A DNA stretch of 64,000 bases from Flagellimonas beolgyonensis (GTDB taxonomy: Bacteria > Bacteroidota > Bacteroidia > Flavobacteriales > Flavobacteriaceae), in contig NZ_RZMY01000006.1 in assembly GCF_003992615.1 (NCBI RefSeq), forward strand, positions 124,001 to 188,000, in the 5' to 3' direction. The position numbers and the translations under genes are program-made. A model generated the notes under the pieces. The model saw nothing but the letters and a program-made list of their open reading frames with translations. It was not told the origin of the DNA and searched no databases. Positions 1-8,054 of the stretch are shown here, piece after piece. How positions within the stretch are numbered: position 1 is the stretch's first letter; the number at the start of each line of letters is the position of its first letter.

Positions 1-222
1 CCCTGTGAAAACCACAGGTACGATTTGGTTTTTATGGTTCCGCCATGGGCAGAAATCTATGTTTCGGACAGCGAACGCTTGGAGTCGTTTGAAGAGGCGG
101 TACACCTGCACCATGCCCTAATGAATACCTATACCCAATTTGGCTATAACCCCATCGAAGTGCCAAAAGATGCAGTCCAGAAAAGGATTGATTTTATCTT
201 GGAAACCATTAATACGTTTTAG
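1..222 (+). CDS. AAA family ATPase, C-terminal fragment (5' end outside window)
   Basis: The frame is open from the first base, reading PCENHRYDLVFMVPPWAEIYV and onward, so this is the 3' end of a gene that starts before the window. The PPWxEIYVxDSER segment followed by a helix and an IPxxxVxxRxxFIL-like tail matches the C-terminal part of the small AAA_28 / NadR-kinase-like ATP-binding proteins common in Bacteroidota. The substrate of this family is not established. The Walker A part lies outside the window. Its stop codon overlaps the recQ start by one base, so the two are probably co-transcribed. Confidence 0.7.
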   Translation, partial: PCENHRYDLVFMVPPWAEIYVSDSERLESFEEAVHLHHALMNTYTQFGYNPIEVPKDAVQKRIDFILETINTF

Positions 223-2111
223 TGCAAGAGACACAGGCTATTTTACAGCAATATTGGGGTCATGACAACTTTAGGGGGTCCCAAAGCTCCATTATTGAAA
301 GTGTACTATCCGGTAAGGATGTACTTGCACTGATGCCCACTGGGGGTGGCAAGTCCATTTGCTATCAAGTTCCGGCCATGGCCCAAGAAGGGCTTTGTAT
401 TGTTGTTTCACCATTGGTGGCATTGATACAGGACCAGGTAAACCAATTAAAAAACAAGGGCATAAAGGCCATTGCACTTACTGGTGGCATTCCCTTTGAC
501 GAACTCAACGATTTGCTGGACAACTGCCTGTATGGCAACTATAAATTTTTGTACCTATCCCCTGAACGATTGCAACAACCCCTGATCCAGGAGCGGATTC
601 AGGAAATGAACGTCAACTTGATCGCCATTGACGAGGCACATTGTATTTCGCAATGGGGAAACGATTTTAGACCTGCCTATTTACAATGCGCCATTTTGAA
701 GGAACTTGTGCCCCAGGTTCCGATGATCGCCCTTACAGCAACCGCCACACCCAGGGTTGTGGACGATATTGTCCAAAACCTGAAATTGTCCCCGGTTAAA
801 ATTTTTAAGGATTCCTTTTCCCGATCCAATATTGCATTTATCGTAAAACGTACCGAGGACAAACTTTTTCAGTTGAAGAACTACATGGGCAAGGTACCGG
901 GGAGCTCCATTGTTTATGTGCGATCACGAAAAATGTCCGTTTCACTTTCCAAGTTTTTGAATGAAAATGGATTTTCCGCCGCCCATTTTCATGGTGGTAT
1001 GACCAAATCCGAGAAAGAAGACAAGCTCAACCTTTGGTTGTACGGCACCATCCAGACCATGGTGGCCACCAACGCTTTTGGAATGGGCGTGGACAAGCCG
1101 GATGTACGGTTTGTGGTCCATTATCAAATACCCGATAGCTTGGAAAGCTATTATCAAGAAGCTGGAAGGGCCGGCAGGGACGGAAAGCCATCGATTGCAA
1201 TGGTATTGACCTCGGAGGAGGACAAGCAAAGGGCACGTCAACAATTTTTGGCAGCGTTGCCCGATGTTGCCTTTGTCAAAAAAGTGTACTCCAACCTGAA
1301 CAATTACTTTCAGGTTTCCTATGGTGAATTGGTCATGGAACCCATGGCCTTTAAATTCAATGCATTTTGCAAACGCTATGAACTGGAACCGAATTTGGCC
1401 TTTAATGCCCTTCGAATCTTAGATCAAAATTCCGTTCTGTCGCTGTCGGAGCAATTTCAGGAGAAGACTACCTTGCAATTTGTAGCATCAAAAGCGGCAA
1501 TTTTTCAATATTTGGAAAAAAACAGAAAATCGGCGCCAATCATCCAAACGGTATTGCGCACCTATGGGGGCATCACCGATTATGAAACAAAAATCGACCT
1601 TTCCCTGCTCCATCGGAAAACGGGGATGAGGGAAACCCAACTCAAGGAAATTTTTCAACAGTTGGCCAATGATGGTATTGTCAATTACCATAATCAATCC
1701 AGCGATCTTGAAATCCATTTTTTGGTGCCTCGGGAAGATGATGTCACCATTAATGTATTTGCCAAAAAGGTAAAGGAACTCAATGCGGTAAAACAATACA
1801 ACTTGGAAGCCATGTTGGGCTACATTGAAAACAACAAGGAATGTAGAAGCCGATACCTATTAAAATATTTTGGGGAGGATACCCACGAAAACTGTGGTAC
1901 GTGCGATATTTGTACCGCCAAGGGCAAGCGAACCTCTCCCCATCAGTTGGAGGAACGTATTTTGGAATTGCTTGACCTAGGGCCGCATTCATCCCGAAAG
2001 TTGGAAAGTGCCACCGGAGCGGATGAAAAAGAATTGTTGAAAGCGCTTCAATTTCTGTTGGAAGATGGAAAGGTCCAACTAAATTTCAAAAATGAATATG
2101 TCAAAAAATAA
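222..2111 (+). CDS. recQ: ATP-dependent DNA helicase RecQ
   Basis: This is a 3'-5' DNA helicase of the RecQ family, acting in recombination and repair of stalled forks. Walker A MPTGGGKS is at residues 38-45 and the DEAH box at 137-140, followed by the aromatic-rich loop CISQWGNDFRP. The helicase C-terminal part carries FGMGVDKPDVRFVVHY and AGRAGRDG. A zinc-binding region follows with Cys 541, 558, 561 and 564, then a short winged-helix tail. There is no HRDC domain, which explains the length of 629 residues against about 700 or more for HRDC-containing RecQ. The start is GTG, overlapping the previous stop by one base. The 3' end overlaps fmt by 20 bases, so translation may be coupled. Confidence 0.95.
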   Translation: MQETQAILQQYWGHDNFRGSQSSIIESVLSGKDVLALMPTGGGKSICYQVPAMAQEGLCIVVSPLVALIQDQVNQLKNKGIKAIALTGGIPFDELNDLLDNCLYGNYKFLYLSPERLQQPLIQERIQEMNVNLIAIDEAHCISQWGNDFRPAYLQCAILKELVPQVPMIALTATATPRVVDDIVQNLKLSPVKIFKDSFSRSNIAFIVKRTEDKLFQLKNYMGKVPGSSIVYVRSRKMSVSLSKFLNENGFSAAHFHGGMTKSEKEDKLNLWLYGTIQTMVATNAFGMGVDKPDVRFVVHYQIPDSLESYYQEAGRAGRDGKPSIAMVLTSEEDKQRARQQFLAALPDVAFVKKVYSNLNNYFQVSYGELVMEPMAFKFNAFCKRYELEPNLAFNALRILDQNSVLSLSEQFQEKTTLQFVASKAAIFQYLEKNRKSAPIIQTVLRTYGGITDYETKIDLSLLHRKTGMRETQLKEIFQQLANDGIVNYHNQSSDLEIHFLVPREDDVTINVFAKKVKELNAVKQYNLEAMLGYIENNKECRSRYLLKYFGEDTHENCGTCDICTAKGKRTSPHQLEERILELLDLGPHSSRKLESATGADEKELLKALQFLLEDGKVQLNFKNEYVKK

Positions 2112-3054
2112 TACGTTGCGAATTGTTTTCATGGGTACCCCGGACTTTGCCGTGGGCACCTTAAAGAAGATTTTGGAGGCCGATTTTGAGGTGGTCGGGG
2201 TAATCACCGCACCGGACCGCCCTGCAGGCAGAGGAAGAAAAGTACAGGAATCCGCCGTTAAACAATTTGCGGTTCAACAGCAATTAAAAGTTTTGCAACC
2301 CACCAATCTTAAGGATGAGGAATTTTTGAAGGTATTAAAATCCCTTAATGCCAATCTGCAGATAGTGGTTGCCTTCCGTATGTTGCCCAAAGTGGTGTGG
2401 CAAATGCCAGCCTTGGGCACCTTTAACCTCCATGCCTCCCTCCTTCCACAATACCGCGGAGCTGCACCCATCAATTGGGCCATCATAAACGGAGAGACCG
2501 AAACAGGGGTTACTACGTTTTTTATTGATGAGAAAATAGATACCGGTACTATTATCCTGCAACAGAAAGTGCCGATCACACCTGAGGACAATGCCGGCAC
2601 CCTTCATGACCGTTTGATGGAAACCGGGGCGTCCTTAGTGGTGGAGACTTGCCAACGAATAGCCAATGGAACAGTCGATTTAAAAAAACAGGATGAAAGT
2701 GTTGCTTTAAAATCAGCACCAAAAATCCATAAGGAGACTTGTGAGATCGATTGGAGCAGATCAATAAACGACATCCATAATTTGGTTCGGGGCCTAAGTC
2801 CCTACCCAGGGGCATGGTCTACCTTGTTCAATGGCGACAAGGAGGAACAGGTCAAGATTTTTGCCACCCAACCCGAAAACGGAACCCACAACTACAACGT
2901 TGGAAAACTATTGGTGGACAAAAAATCGATTAAAGTGGCGGTCAAAGAGGGCTACGTTCAATTGCTGGAATTACAACTTCCGGGCAAACGGCGCATGAAG
3001 GTAACGGAAGTTTTGAACGGATTAAAACTTGAGGAGGACGCCCATCTTCGCTAA
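2092..3054 (+). CDS. fmt: methionyl-tRNA formyltransferase
   Basis: Transfers a formyl group from 10-formyl-THF to initiator Met-tRNA in the cytosol. The N-terminal formyltransferase fold begins IVFMGTPDFAV. The catalytic/folate site is visible as N112 and H114, the SLLP loop at 116-119 followed by YRG, and D150 in the IDTG motif. The C-terminal tRNA-binding domain starts near residue 210. The length of 320 residues is normal. Two in-frame ATGs (2092 and 2098) lie inside the end of recQ and either could be used; the first is given. No terminator was seen after it. Confidence 0.95.
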   Translation: MNMSKNNTLRIVFMGTPDFAVGTLKKILEADFEVVGVITAPDRPAGRGRKVQESAVKQFAVQQQLKVLQPTNLKDEEFLKVLKSLNANLQIVVAFRMLPKVVWQMPALGTFNLHASLLPQYRGAAPINWAIINGETETGVTTFFIDEKIDTGTIILQQKVPITPEDNAGTLHDRLMETGASLVVETCQRIANGTVDLKKQDESVALKSAPKIHKETCEIDWSRSINDIHNLVRGLSPYPGAWSTLFNGDKEEQVKIFATQPENGTHNYNVGKLLVDKKSIKVAVKEGYVQLLELQLPGKRRMKVTEVLNGLKLEEDAHLR

Positions 3055-3102
3055 TCCCTTGCTATGAGTGGGCTGGCAAAATCTTGTCATTTTTTTCCGA
3101 CT

Positions 3103-3131
3103 TTATCAACAAACGTTTGAAGTTATCAACA
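3103..3131. repeat. two direct TTATCAACA nonamers, 20 bp apart
   Basis: TTATCAACA occurs at 3103-3111 and again at 3123-3131, on the same face of the helix, upstream of the HU promoter. Each differs by one base from the classical DnaA box TTATCCACA. A third copy, inverted, lies upstream of dnaN at 23487-23495. Binding by DnaA is inference only. Confidence 0.35.
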
Positions 3132-3157
3132 AAAAGCCCTATTTCCCTAGGTTTTAC

Positions 3158-3187
3158 TTGCGTTACTGGCAAATCCGTATAAATTTG
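3158..3187 (+). promoter_or_regulatory. promoter of the HU gene
   Basis: A TTG at 3158-3160 and TAAATTTG at 3180-3187, separated by 19 bases, match the Bacteroidota sigma-A promoter (TTG, about 17-23 bases, TAnnTTTG). It leaves a leader of roughly 40 nt before the HU start codon. Confidence 0.65.
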
Positions 3188-3231
3188 TTCAGCATTAAAA
3201 TTATTTTAACAACAATTAATTTAATTCCATT

Positions 3232-3504
3232 ATGAACAAAACAGAATTAATCGATGCTATGGCAGCTGATGCTGGCATCACTAAGGCAGCAGCAAAAAAA
3301 GCATTGGAATCTTTCTTGGGAAATGTAGAGGGATCACTTAAAAAAGGAAACAGAGTTTCCTTGGTAGGTTTTGGTTCTTGGTCAGTTTCCAAAAGAAGTG
3401 CCAGAGAAGGTAGAAACCCTCAAACTGGTAAGACCATCAAGATCGCTGCCAAGAACGTTGTAAAGTTCAAAGCAGGAGCTGAATTGAGCGGTGCTGTAAA
3501 CTAA
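3232..3504 (+). CDS. HU family DNA-binding protein
   Basis: This is a small nucleoid protein that bends DNA as a dimer. The full 90-residue length fits. The N-terminal helices (MNKTELIDAMAADAGITK) are followed by the beta-arm signature GFGSWSVSKRSAREGRNPQTG at about residues 46-66, ending in VVKFKAGAELSGAVN. It stands alone between its own promoter and a strong intrinsic terminator, as expected for a highly expressed gene. Whether it is HU-alpha or HU-beta type cannot be said. Confidence 0.96.
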   Translation: MNKTELIDAMAADAGITKAAAKKALESFLGNVEGSLKKGNRVSLVGFGSWSVSKRSAREGRNPQTGKTIKIAAKNVVKFKAGAELSGAVN

Positions 3505-3529
3505 TCAATTACCTTTTGAATATACAAAG

Positions 3530-3556
3530 GCACTTCCCACAAGGAAGTGCTTTTTT
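3530..3556 (+). terminator. intrinsic terminator after the HU gene
   Basis: A perfect 8-bp stem, GCACTTCC (3530-3537) with GGAAGTGC (3543-3550), has a 5-base loop and is followed directly by six T. Confidence 0.9.
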
Positions 3557-3620
3557 GTTTTAAGGGTTTTGGTTTTATGGGAAATATTGTATATTATGTT
3601 AAATTTAAAACAGGGGTCCT

Positions 3621-4187
3621 ATGAAAATGGTGAGCCATAAGCCAAAGAAGGGGAAATTGCTTGTTGCGGAACCATCGCTCACAGGGGATGTTTCCTTCAA
3701 CCGTTCGGTGGTACTTTTGGCAGAACATAATGAGGAAGGTTCTGTTGGGTTTATTTTGAACAAACCTCTGGACTATACCATTTGCGATCTTGTTTCCGAT
3801 ATCACCATTCCTTTCCAAGTGTTCAATGGTGGACCTGTAGAGCAGGACAATCTTTACTTTATTCACACAGTGCCCCACCTCATTGAAAACAGTGTGGAGA
3901 TTGCCGACGGCATTTTTTGGGGTGGCAACTTTGAAAAAACTGTGGAACTCATAAACAGTGGCACCATAACCGAGGAAGACATTCGATTCTTCTTGGGCTA
4001 TTCCGGATGGGGATCTCAACAGTTGGACCAAGAGCTATCTTCCCGATCCTGGGTGGTGATCAAAAACCAGTACGAAAGCAATTTGTTGCAAAAATCGTCC
4101 TCCGCCTTTTGGAAAGAAAATATGGTGGAATTGGGCGGTGATTACCTTTTATGGTCCAATGCCCCGGAAAATCCTTCGCTCAATTAG
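3621..4187 (+). CDS. YqgE/AlgH family protein
   Basis: A 188-residue member of the YqgE/AlgH (UPF0301) family. The family hallmarks are visible: an N-terminal PKKGKLLVAEPSL-type segment, DVSFNRSVVLLAEHNEEGSVGFILNKPL, then FNGGPVEQDNLYFIH and the later FFLGYSGWGSQQLDQEL. The biochemical role of the family is not settled. The gene is convergent with the aminotransferase gene downstream, and the two 3' ends overlap by 8 bases. Confidence 0.93.
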   Translation: MKMVSHKPKKGKLLVAEPSLTGDVSFNRSVVLLAEHNEEGSVGFILNKPLDYTICDLVSDITIPFQVFNGGPVEQDNLYFIHTVPHLIENSVEIADGIFWGGNFEKTVELINSGTITEEDIRFFLGYSGWGSQQLDQELSSRSWVVIKNQYESNLLQKSSSAFWKENMVELGGDYLLWSNAPENPSLN

Positions 4188-5034
4188 TAGACGATAATCG
4201 GGCCTTTGCATTTAATTTGGCCAGTAATCCCTTGGCAATGGCATTGCCGAATTCCTTTTTTCGGTATTTAGTGATGGATTGAATCCCAGCAATACTGTTG
4301 GTCAAAAACAGTTCATCGGCTTTCTGCAGTTCAAAAGGGGAAACGGACGCTTCCAACAATTCCAAATTTTCAGAAGCATCAATAATTTCCATCAATTTTT
4401 TCCGAACAATGCCATCCAAACACCCATCACTTAACGGAGCTGTTTTTATCTGTTTATCGTTGACTACAAAAAGATTTCCGTTTATGGCCTCAACCACATT
4501 TTTGTCCGTATTCACCAAAAGACAATTGGCATAGCCGTTTTCTTGGGCATATACCCCGGCAACCACGTGCAGCAATTTGTTGGAGGTCTTTAAGTTGGAG
4601 AGCATATCCTTGCTCACATAAAAATCCTTGAACAATTCCACCTCATAGGCTTCTTCCTTCGCCAGGTAGAATGGGGATTCCAGCGGTGTTGTTTCAATAA
4701 GATAGGAAACATTGTTTGTGGCCGGGGCGTACAATCCGCCATCATTTCTGAAAACGGTCAGCCGAACACGAAAAGCATCCCCTTCGGCCGTATTCTCCAT
4801 TGTTGTCCGCTTGATTTCCTCTTCCAAAAATTCCAAGGTAAATTCCATGGGTATCTCCATACGAAGAATACGCATACTGGCCATGAGCCTAAAATAATGG
4901 TCTTCCCAAAAGAAAAGGGTGCCATTTACGTAGCGCATGGTCTCAAAAACGGCATCGCCATATTTGAGTCCACGGTTGTTGTGGGTTAGGATTGCGGTAT
5001 CGTTGGTAAAGAAATTGCCATTAAAGTTGACCAT
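4180..5034 (-). CDS. aminotransferase class IV (PabC/BCAT-like)
   Basis: A fold-type IV PLP enzyme of 284 residues. The N-terminal RGLKYGDAVFETMR is typical of the class, and the presumed PLP lysine is in NLKTSNKLLHV (about K149). A following segment resembles the E...N.FlV element of branched-chain aminotransferases and aminodeoxychorismate lyases. The sequence does not decide between 4-amino-4-deoxychorismate lyase and a branched-chain or D-amino acid transaminase. It sits 54 bases from the START-like gene on the same strand and is probably co-transcribed with it. Confidence 0.88.
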   Translation of the reverse strand: MVNFNGNFFTNDTAILTHNNRGLKYGDAVFETMRYVNGTLFFWEDHYFRLMASMRILRMEIPMEFTLEFLEEEIKRTTMENTAEGDAFRVRLTVFRNDGGLYAPATNNVSYLIETTPLESPFYLAKEEAYEVELFKDFYVSKDMLSNLKTSNKLLHVVAGVYAQENGYANCLLVNTDKNVVEAINGNLFVVNDKQIKTAPLSDGCLDGIVRKKLMEIIDASENLELLEASVSPFELQKADELFLTNSIAGIQSITKYRKKEFGNAIAKGLLAKLNAKARLSSTN

Positions 5035-5088
5035 GTATCTCGCCTTGAAAAATCAGGGCCAAATATACGGCTTAGCTGGGAATTGAAC

Positions 5089-5472
5089 CTAGGTGGACCC
5101 CAATACTTGCTTTAGGTCGGAAACTTGGTTCTCCCAAAGCATTTTGGCTTCATCCACTTCGTCCTCCTCGGCAAAATCCGTTATGAACAAGGAAACGTCC
5201 TTGGTAATTTCATCCACAATAATGCGCATTTCAAAAAAGGAAGCGTCCTCATTTTCCTCCCACGCAAACTTCACAAATTCCTCACTCTTGCGTTTTAGCA
5301 TTTTAGCCCGTTCCTCTGAACCATCCCATATAAAGGTGAACATCTCACCCCTGGAATTCACATTATCGGCGTACCATTCGGAAAGTCCGGATGGTGTGGA
5401 AATATATTGGTAAAGCAACTGAGGCGAAGCATGGATGACAAACTCCATTTCGAATTTTACCTTATCACTCAT
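5089..5472 (-). CDS. START-like / SRPBCC domain protein
   Basis: A 127-residue single-domain protein. It starts KFEMEFVIHASPQLLYQYISTPSGLSEWYADNV, the opening typical of START/AHSA1-like folds, and later has FAEEDEVDEAKMLWENQVSDLKQVLGS as the long C-terminal helix that closes the hydrophobic cavity. There is no signal peptide, so it is cytosolic. The ligand is unknown. This short acidic version is common in Flavobacteriia next to aminotransferase class IV genes, as here. Confidence 0.8.
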   Translation of the reverse strand: MSDKVKFEMEFVIHASPQLLYQYISTPSGLSEWYADNVNSRGEMFTFIWDGSEERAKMLKRKSEEFVKFAWEENEDASFFEMRIIVDEITKDVSLFITDFAEEDEVDEAKMLWENQVSDLKQVLGST

Positions 5473-5558
5473 TAGTTCGTTCGATTTATCCTTTCAACAT
5501 TTGATATAGTTTGGGAAGATAAAAAAATAAATATCAAATAATAAATTAATCCCGAATT

Positions 5559-5589
5559 TTGATTCAGCAAAAATTAAAGTATATATTTG
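5559..5589 (+). promoter_or_regulatory. promoter of the tRNA-Met gene
   Basis: TTG at 5559-5561, 20 bases, then TATATTTG at 5582-5589: an exact match to the Bacteroidota consensus. The -7 element ends 20 bases before the tRNA 5' end. Confidence 0.75.
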
Positions 5590-5609
5590 CACCCGCAAAA
5601 TATGCCCAT

Positions 5610-5683
5610 GGCGAGGTAGCTCAGCTGGTTAGAGCGTCGGATTCATAACCCGGAGGCCGGGGGTTCAAGTCCCCCTCTCGCTA
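5610..5683 (+). tRNA. tRNA-Met (anticodon CAT)
   Basis: A 74-base cloverleaf. The acceptor GGCGAGG (5610-5616) pairs with TCTCGCT (5676-5682) using G-U at both ends. The D arm is GCTC/GAGC. The anticodon loop TTCATAA has CAT at 5644-5646, and the T arm GGGGG/CCCCC has loop TTCAAGT. The discriminator is A and CCA is not encoded. The anticodon stem lacks the three G-C pairs of an initiator tRNA, so this is elongator Met. A tRNA-Ile2 with modified C34 cannot be formally excluded. The anticodon stem contains an A-C mismatch at its loop-closing pair. Confidence 0.93.
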
Positions 5684-5692
5684 CACAAAACA

Positions 5693-5728
5693 AAGCCGTT
5701 TAACTGCCTGCAGTTGAATGGCTTTTTT
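5693..5728 (+). terminator. intrinsic terminator after tRNA-Met
   Basis: AAGCCGTTTAACTGC (5693-5707) pairs with GCAGTTGAATGGCTT (5710-5724) through 15 positions, including two G-U pairs, and is followed by a run of T to 5728. Confidence 0.85.
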
Positions 5729-5779
5729 GCTTTTCCGCGTTTTTTTTTCCTACCTTCAAGGTATTAAACCAACCTTCAT

Positions 5780-5968
5780 ATGAATTACTTCAAAAAATTA
5801 GGAGCCGCCAACCTATTGATGCTGGCCTTGTGTGCGTTGATCATTCTTGTGGCGGAATACCTTTTTCTTAATGGCGACAAAGAACATGGGCTTTTTATTG
5901 GCCTTTGGGCACCCACCCTTTTAGGTGTCATGATTTACTTAAAACTGGTGGACAATGACAGCAAATGA
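5780..5968 (+). CDS. small two-helix membrane protein, unknown function
   Basis: A 62-residue protein with two predicted membrane spans: about residues 11-29 (LLMLALCALIILVAEYLFL) and 40-56 (IGLWAPTLLGVMIYLKL). I do not recognise a named family. It is preceded by a short palindrome (5751-5763) and overlaps the next, even smaller ORF by 14 bases. The DUF294 regulator gene follows, so it may be part of the acetate module, but that is inference from position. Confidence 0.6.
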   Translation: MNYFKKLGAANLLMLALCALIILVAEYLFLNGDKEHGLFIGLWAPTLLGVMIYLKLVDNDSK

Positions 5969-6053
5969 TATCGTTTTTTGGTTTTCAATCGTTGTTTTCT
6001 TGCTGGTTGCCCTATGGGCGATATTGATGATACGAGCCTACAATAAAAAGTAG
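5955..6053 (+). CDS. 32-aa single-span membrane peptide
   Basis: ATG at 5955 opens a 32-codon frame ending TAG at 6053. The peptide begins MTANDIVFWFSIVVFLLVAL and ends WAILMIRAYNKK. One hydrophobic span of about 20 residues followed by a positively charged tail is a classic small membrane protein layout, with the tail inside the cell. It overlaps the 62-aa gene by 14 bases, which suggests translational coupling. Function unknown. The frame could be spurious, but the clean hydrophobic/charged pattern favours a real gene. Confidence 0.5.
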   Translation: MTANDIVFWFSIVVFLLVALWAILMIRAYNKK

Positions 6054-6137
6054 TCGGAATTGTTTTCGGATTTGCACGCTTCTTTTTGGTTTGTTTCATG
6101 TGGTGATCATCAAATTATACCTTATTTTTAGGTTGCC

Positions 6138-8054
6138 ATGAAGAACACGATTTCCGAACGCGTTGCCGATTTTCTCAAAAGTTTCCCCCCTTTCAATGCA
6201 TTGGACTCCAAACAATTGGATATTCTGTCCATGGAAGTGGTGATTCTTCATAAAGAGAACAATGCCATTGTATTTACAGAAAAGGAAGCGCCGCATGAAC
6301 ATTTTTATGTGGTGAACAAAGGGGCCATTGCCCTAACCAAAAAAGGCTCCTCCCAAATTCTGGATATTTGTGATGAAGGGGACGTTTTTGGCCTTCGCCC
6401 ACTATTGGCCCATGAAAGCTATAAACTGGAAGCCCGAGCGCATGAAGAGACCATTTTATATGCCGTACCCATAAAGCATTTTAAACCCTTGGCCCTGGAA
6501 AACAAACGGGTGGGCAATTTTTTGATCGAAAGTTTTGCCTCCAATACCCGTAACCCCTACTCCATTAAGCATCGTGGCAAACTGTACGGGTCTGGTGACA
6601 CCGCTGAAAAATTGGATCCCAAAATATTGGACCTGCAGCCGATAAGTTATTCCACCGACCTCATTACCTGTACCGAAGGGACCAAGATCATGAATTTGGC
6701 CACCACCATGGCAAAAAACAATGTGAGCTGTATCTTGGTGATCAAGGATGGACTTCCCGTTGGTATCATAACCGATAAGGATTTACGAAAAAAAGTGGCT
6801 ACAGGGGAATGTCCCATTACCGAACCGGCCAAGACCATTATGTCGTCACCCATAATCACCTACCCATCCGAACTTACTTTGGCACAGGCACAAATGGCCA
6901 TGATGAAAAGCAATATCAGCCATTTGATACTTACCGAAGATGGTACCCCCGATGCCCCAGCGGTAGGGTTGCTTTCCAAACACGATGTAATGGTGGCCCT
7001 TGGCAATAATCCAGCTGTACTTCTGCGTGCCATAAAAAGAGCAATGGATGCCAAGGTGCTACGAAAGATACGACATGGTATCATGAATCTGTTGCAGGGC
7101 TATTTGGACCAGAACATTCCCATTGGATTGGTTTCCAAGATCATTTCGGAGCTTAACGATGCCTCTACCAAACGGGTCATCGAGCTTTCCCTTCAAAAAA
7201 TGCCATCGGAGCCCCCGGTGCCCTTCACTTGGTTGACATTGGGAAGTCAAGGACGTGGGGAACAACTGTTGAACACCGACCAGGATAATGCTATCCTTTT
7301 TGCGGATGTTCCAGCAGATGAATTGGAACAAACGAGATATTATTTTTTAAAATTGGCAAGTCTAATTTCTACCGACTTGAATACCATCGGCTTTGAATAT
7401 TGTCCGGCCGAGATGATGGCATCCAACCCAGCTTGGTGCCATAGTCTGTGGGAATGGAAGGAAGTCACCGGCAGATGGATCAACAATCCCGGACCCGATG
7501 AAATTTTATTGTCCTCCATTTTCTTTGACTACAACATCACTTATGGAGATCGTACACTGGCGGATGAACTGTCGGACAGCATTTTTGACCACGCCAGAAT
7601 GTTTCCACAATTTTTGACACATTTGGCGGGCGGGGCTTTGCAAAACCCTTCTCCTTCAGGATTTTTCAGGGACTTTTTGGTGGAACAGGATGGGGAGCAC
7701 AAAGATTTCTTCGATCTAAAGTTGCGAGCCCTAATGCCCATTATCGATGCAGCGCGTGTACTCATACTTTCCCATTCCATCAAATCGATCAACAACACGG
7801 CCGAACGTTATGAAAAACTGGCTGAACTGGAGCCAAACAACAAAGAATTGTTCCAGGCCTGTTCGTATGCCAGCAAAGCCCTTCTGAAATTCAGGACCAA
7901 ACAGGGTTTGTTGCACAACGATTCCGGTCGTTATATTGAACTGCAACGGTTGAACAAGGAAGAGAAAATAAAGTTGAAACGAACCTTTAAGACCATCAAG
8001 GAAATCCAATCCTTGATCGAAATACGGTTCCAAGTCAAAAACCTGATTCGCTAA
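6138..8054 (+). CDS. cNMP-binding / CBS-pair / DUF294 nucleotidyltransferase-like regulator
   Basis: A 638-residue cytosolic protein with four parts. Residues about 15-120 form a cyclic-nucleotide-binding-like barrel. Residues about 172-290 are a CBS pair, normally an adenine-nucleotide sensor. Residues about 320-480 are a DUF294 nucleotidyltransferase domain with GSQGRGE at 369-375 and the acidic pair DQD at 381-383, as in GlnD-type enzymes. A DUF294 C-terminal helical domain ends the protein. The catalytic motif looks intact, so it may nucleotidylate a protein partner; that is inference. It overlaps the exonuclease gene by one base. This pair is known beside ActP/Acs genes in many bacteria, which points to a role in acetate metabolism. 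Confidence 0.88.
   Translation: MKNTISERVADFLKSFPPFNALDSKQLDILSMEVVILHKENNAIVFTEKEAPHEHFYVVNKGAIALTKKGSSQILDICDEGDVFGLRPLLAHESYKLEARAHEETILYAVPIKHFKPLALENKRVGNFLIESFASNTRNPYSIKHRGKLYGSGDTAEKLDPKILDLQPISYSTDLITCTEGTKIMNLATTMAKNNVSCILVIKDGLPVGIITDKDLRKKVATGECPITEPAKTIMSSPIITYPSELTLAQAQMAMMKSNISHLILTEDGTPDAPAVGLLSKHDVMVALGNNPAVLLRAIKRAMDAKVLRKIRHGIMNLLQGYLDQNIPIGLVSKIISELNDASTKRVIELSLQKMPSEPPVPFTWLTLGSQGRGEQLLNTDQDNAILFADVPADELEQTRYYFLKLASLISTDLNTIGFEYCPAEMMASNPAWCHSLWEWKEVTGRWINNPGPDEILLSSIFFDYNITYGDRTLADELSDSIFDHARMFPQFLTHLAGGALQNPSPSGFFRDFLVEQDGEHKDFFDLKLRALMPIIDAARVLILSHSIKSINNTAERYEKLAELEPNNKELFQACSYASKALLKFRTKQGLLHNDSGRYIELQRLNKEEKIKLKRTFKTIKEIQSLIEIRFQVKNLIR

Noticed and set aside
222..2111. 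RecQ as a truncated gene because it lacks the HRDC domain
   Set aside because: Short RecQ proteins ending after the zinc/winged-helix part are a normal variant, and the reading frame runs cleanly into the fmt overlap.
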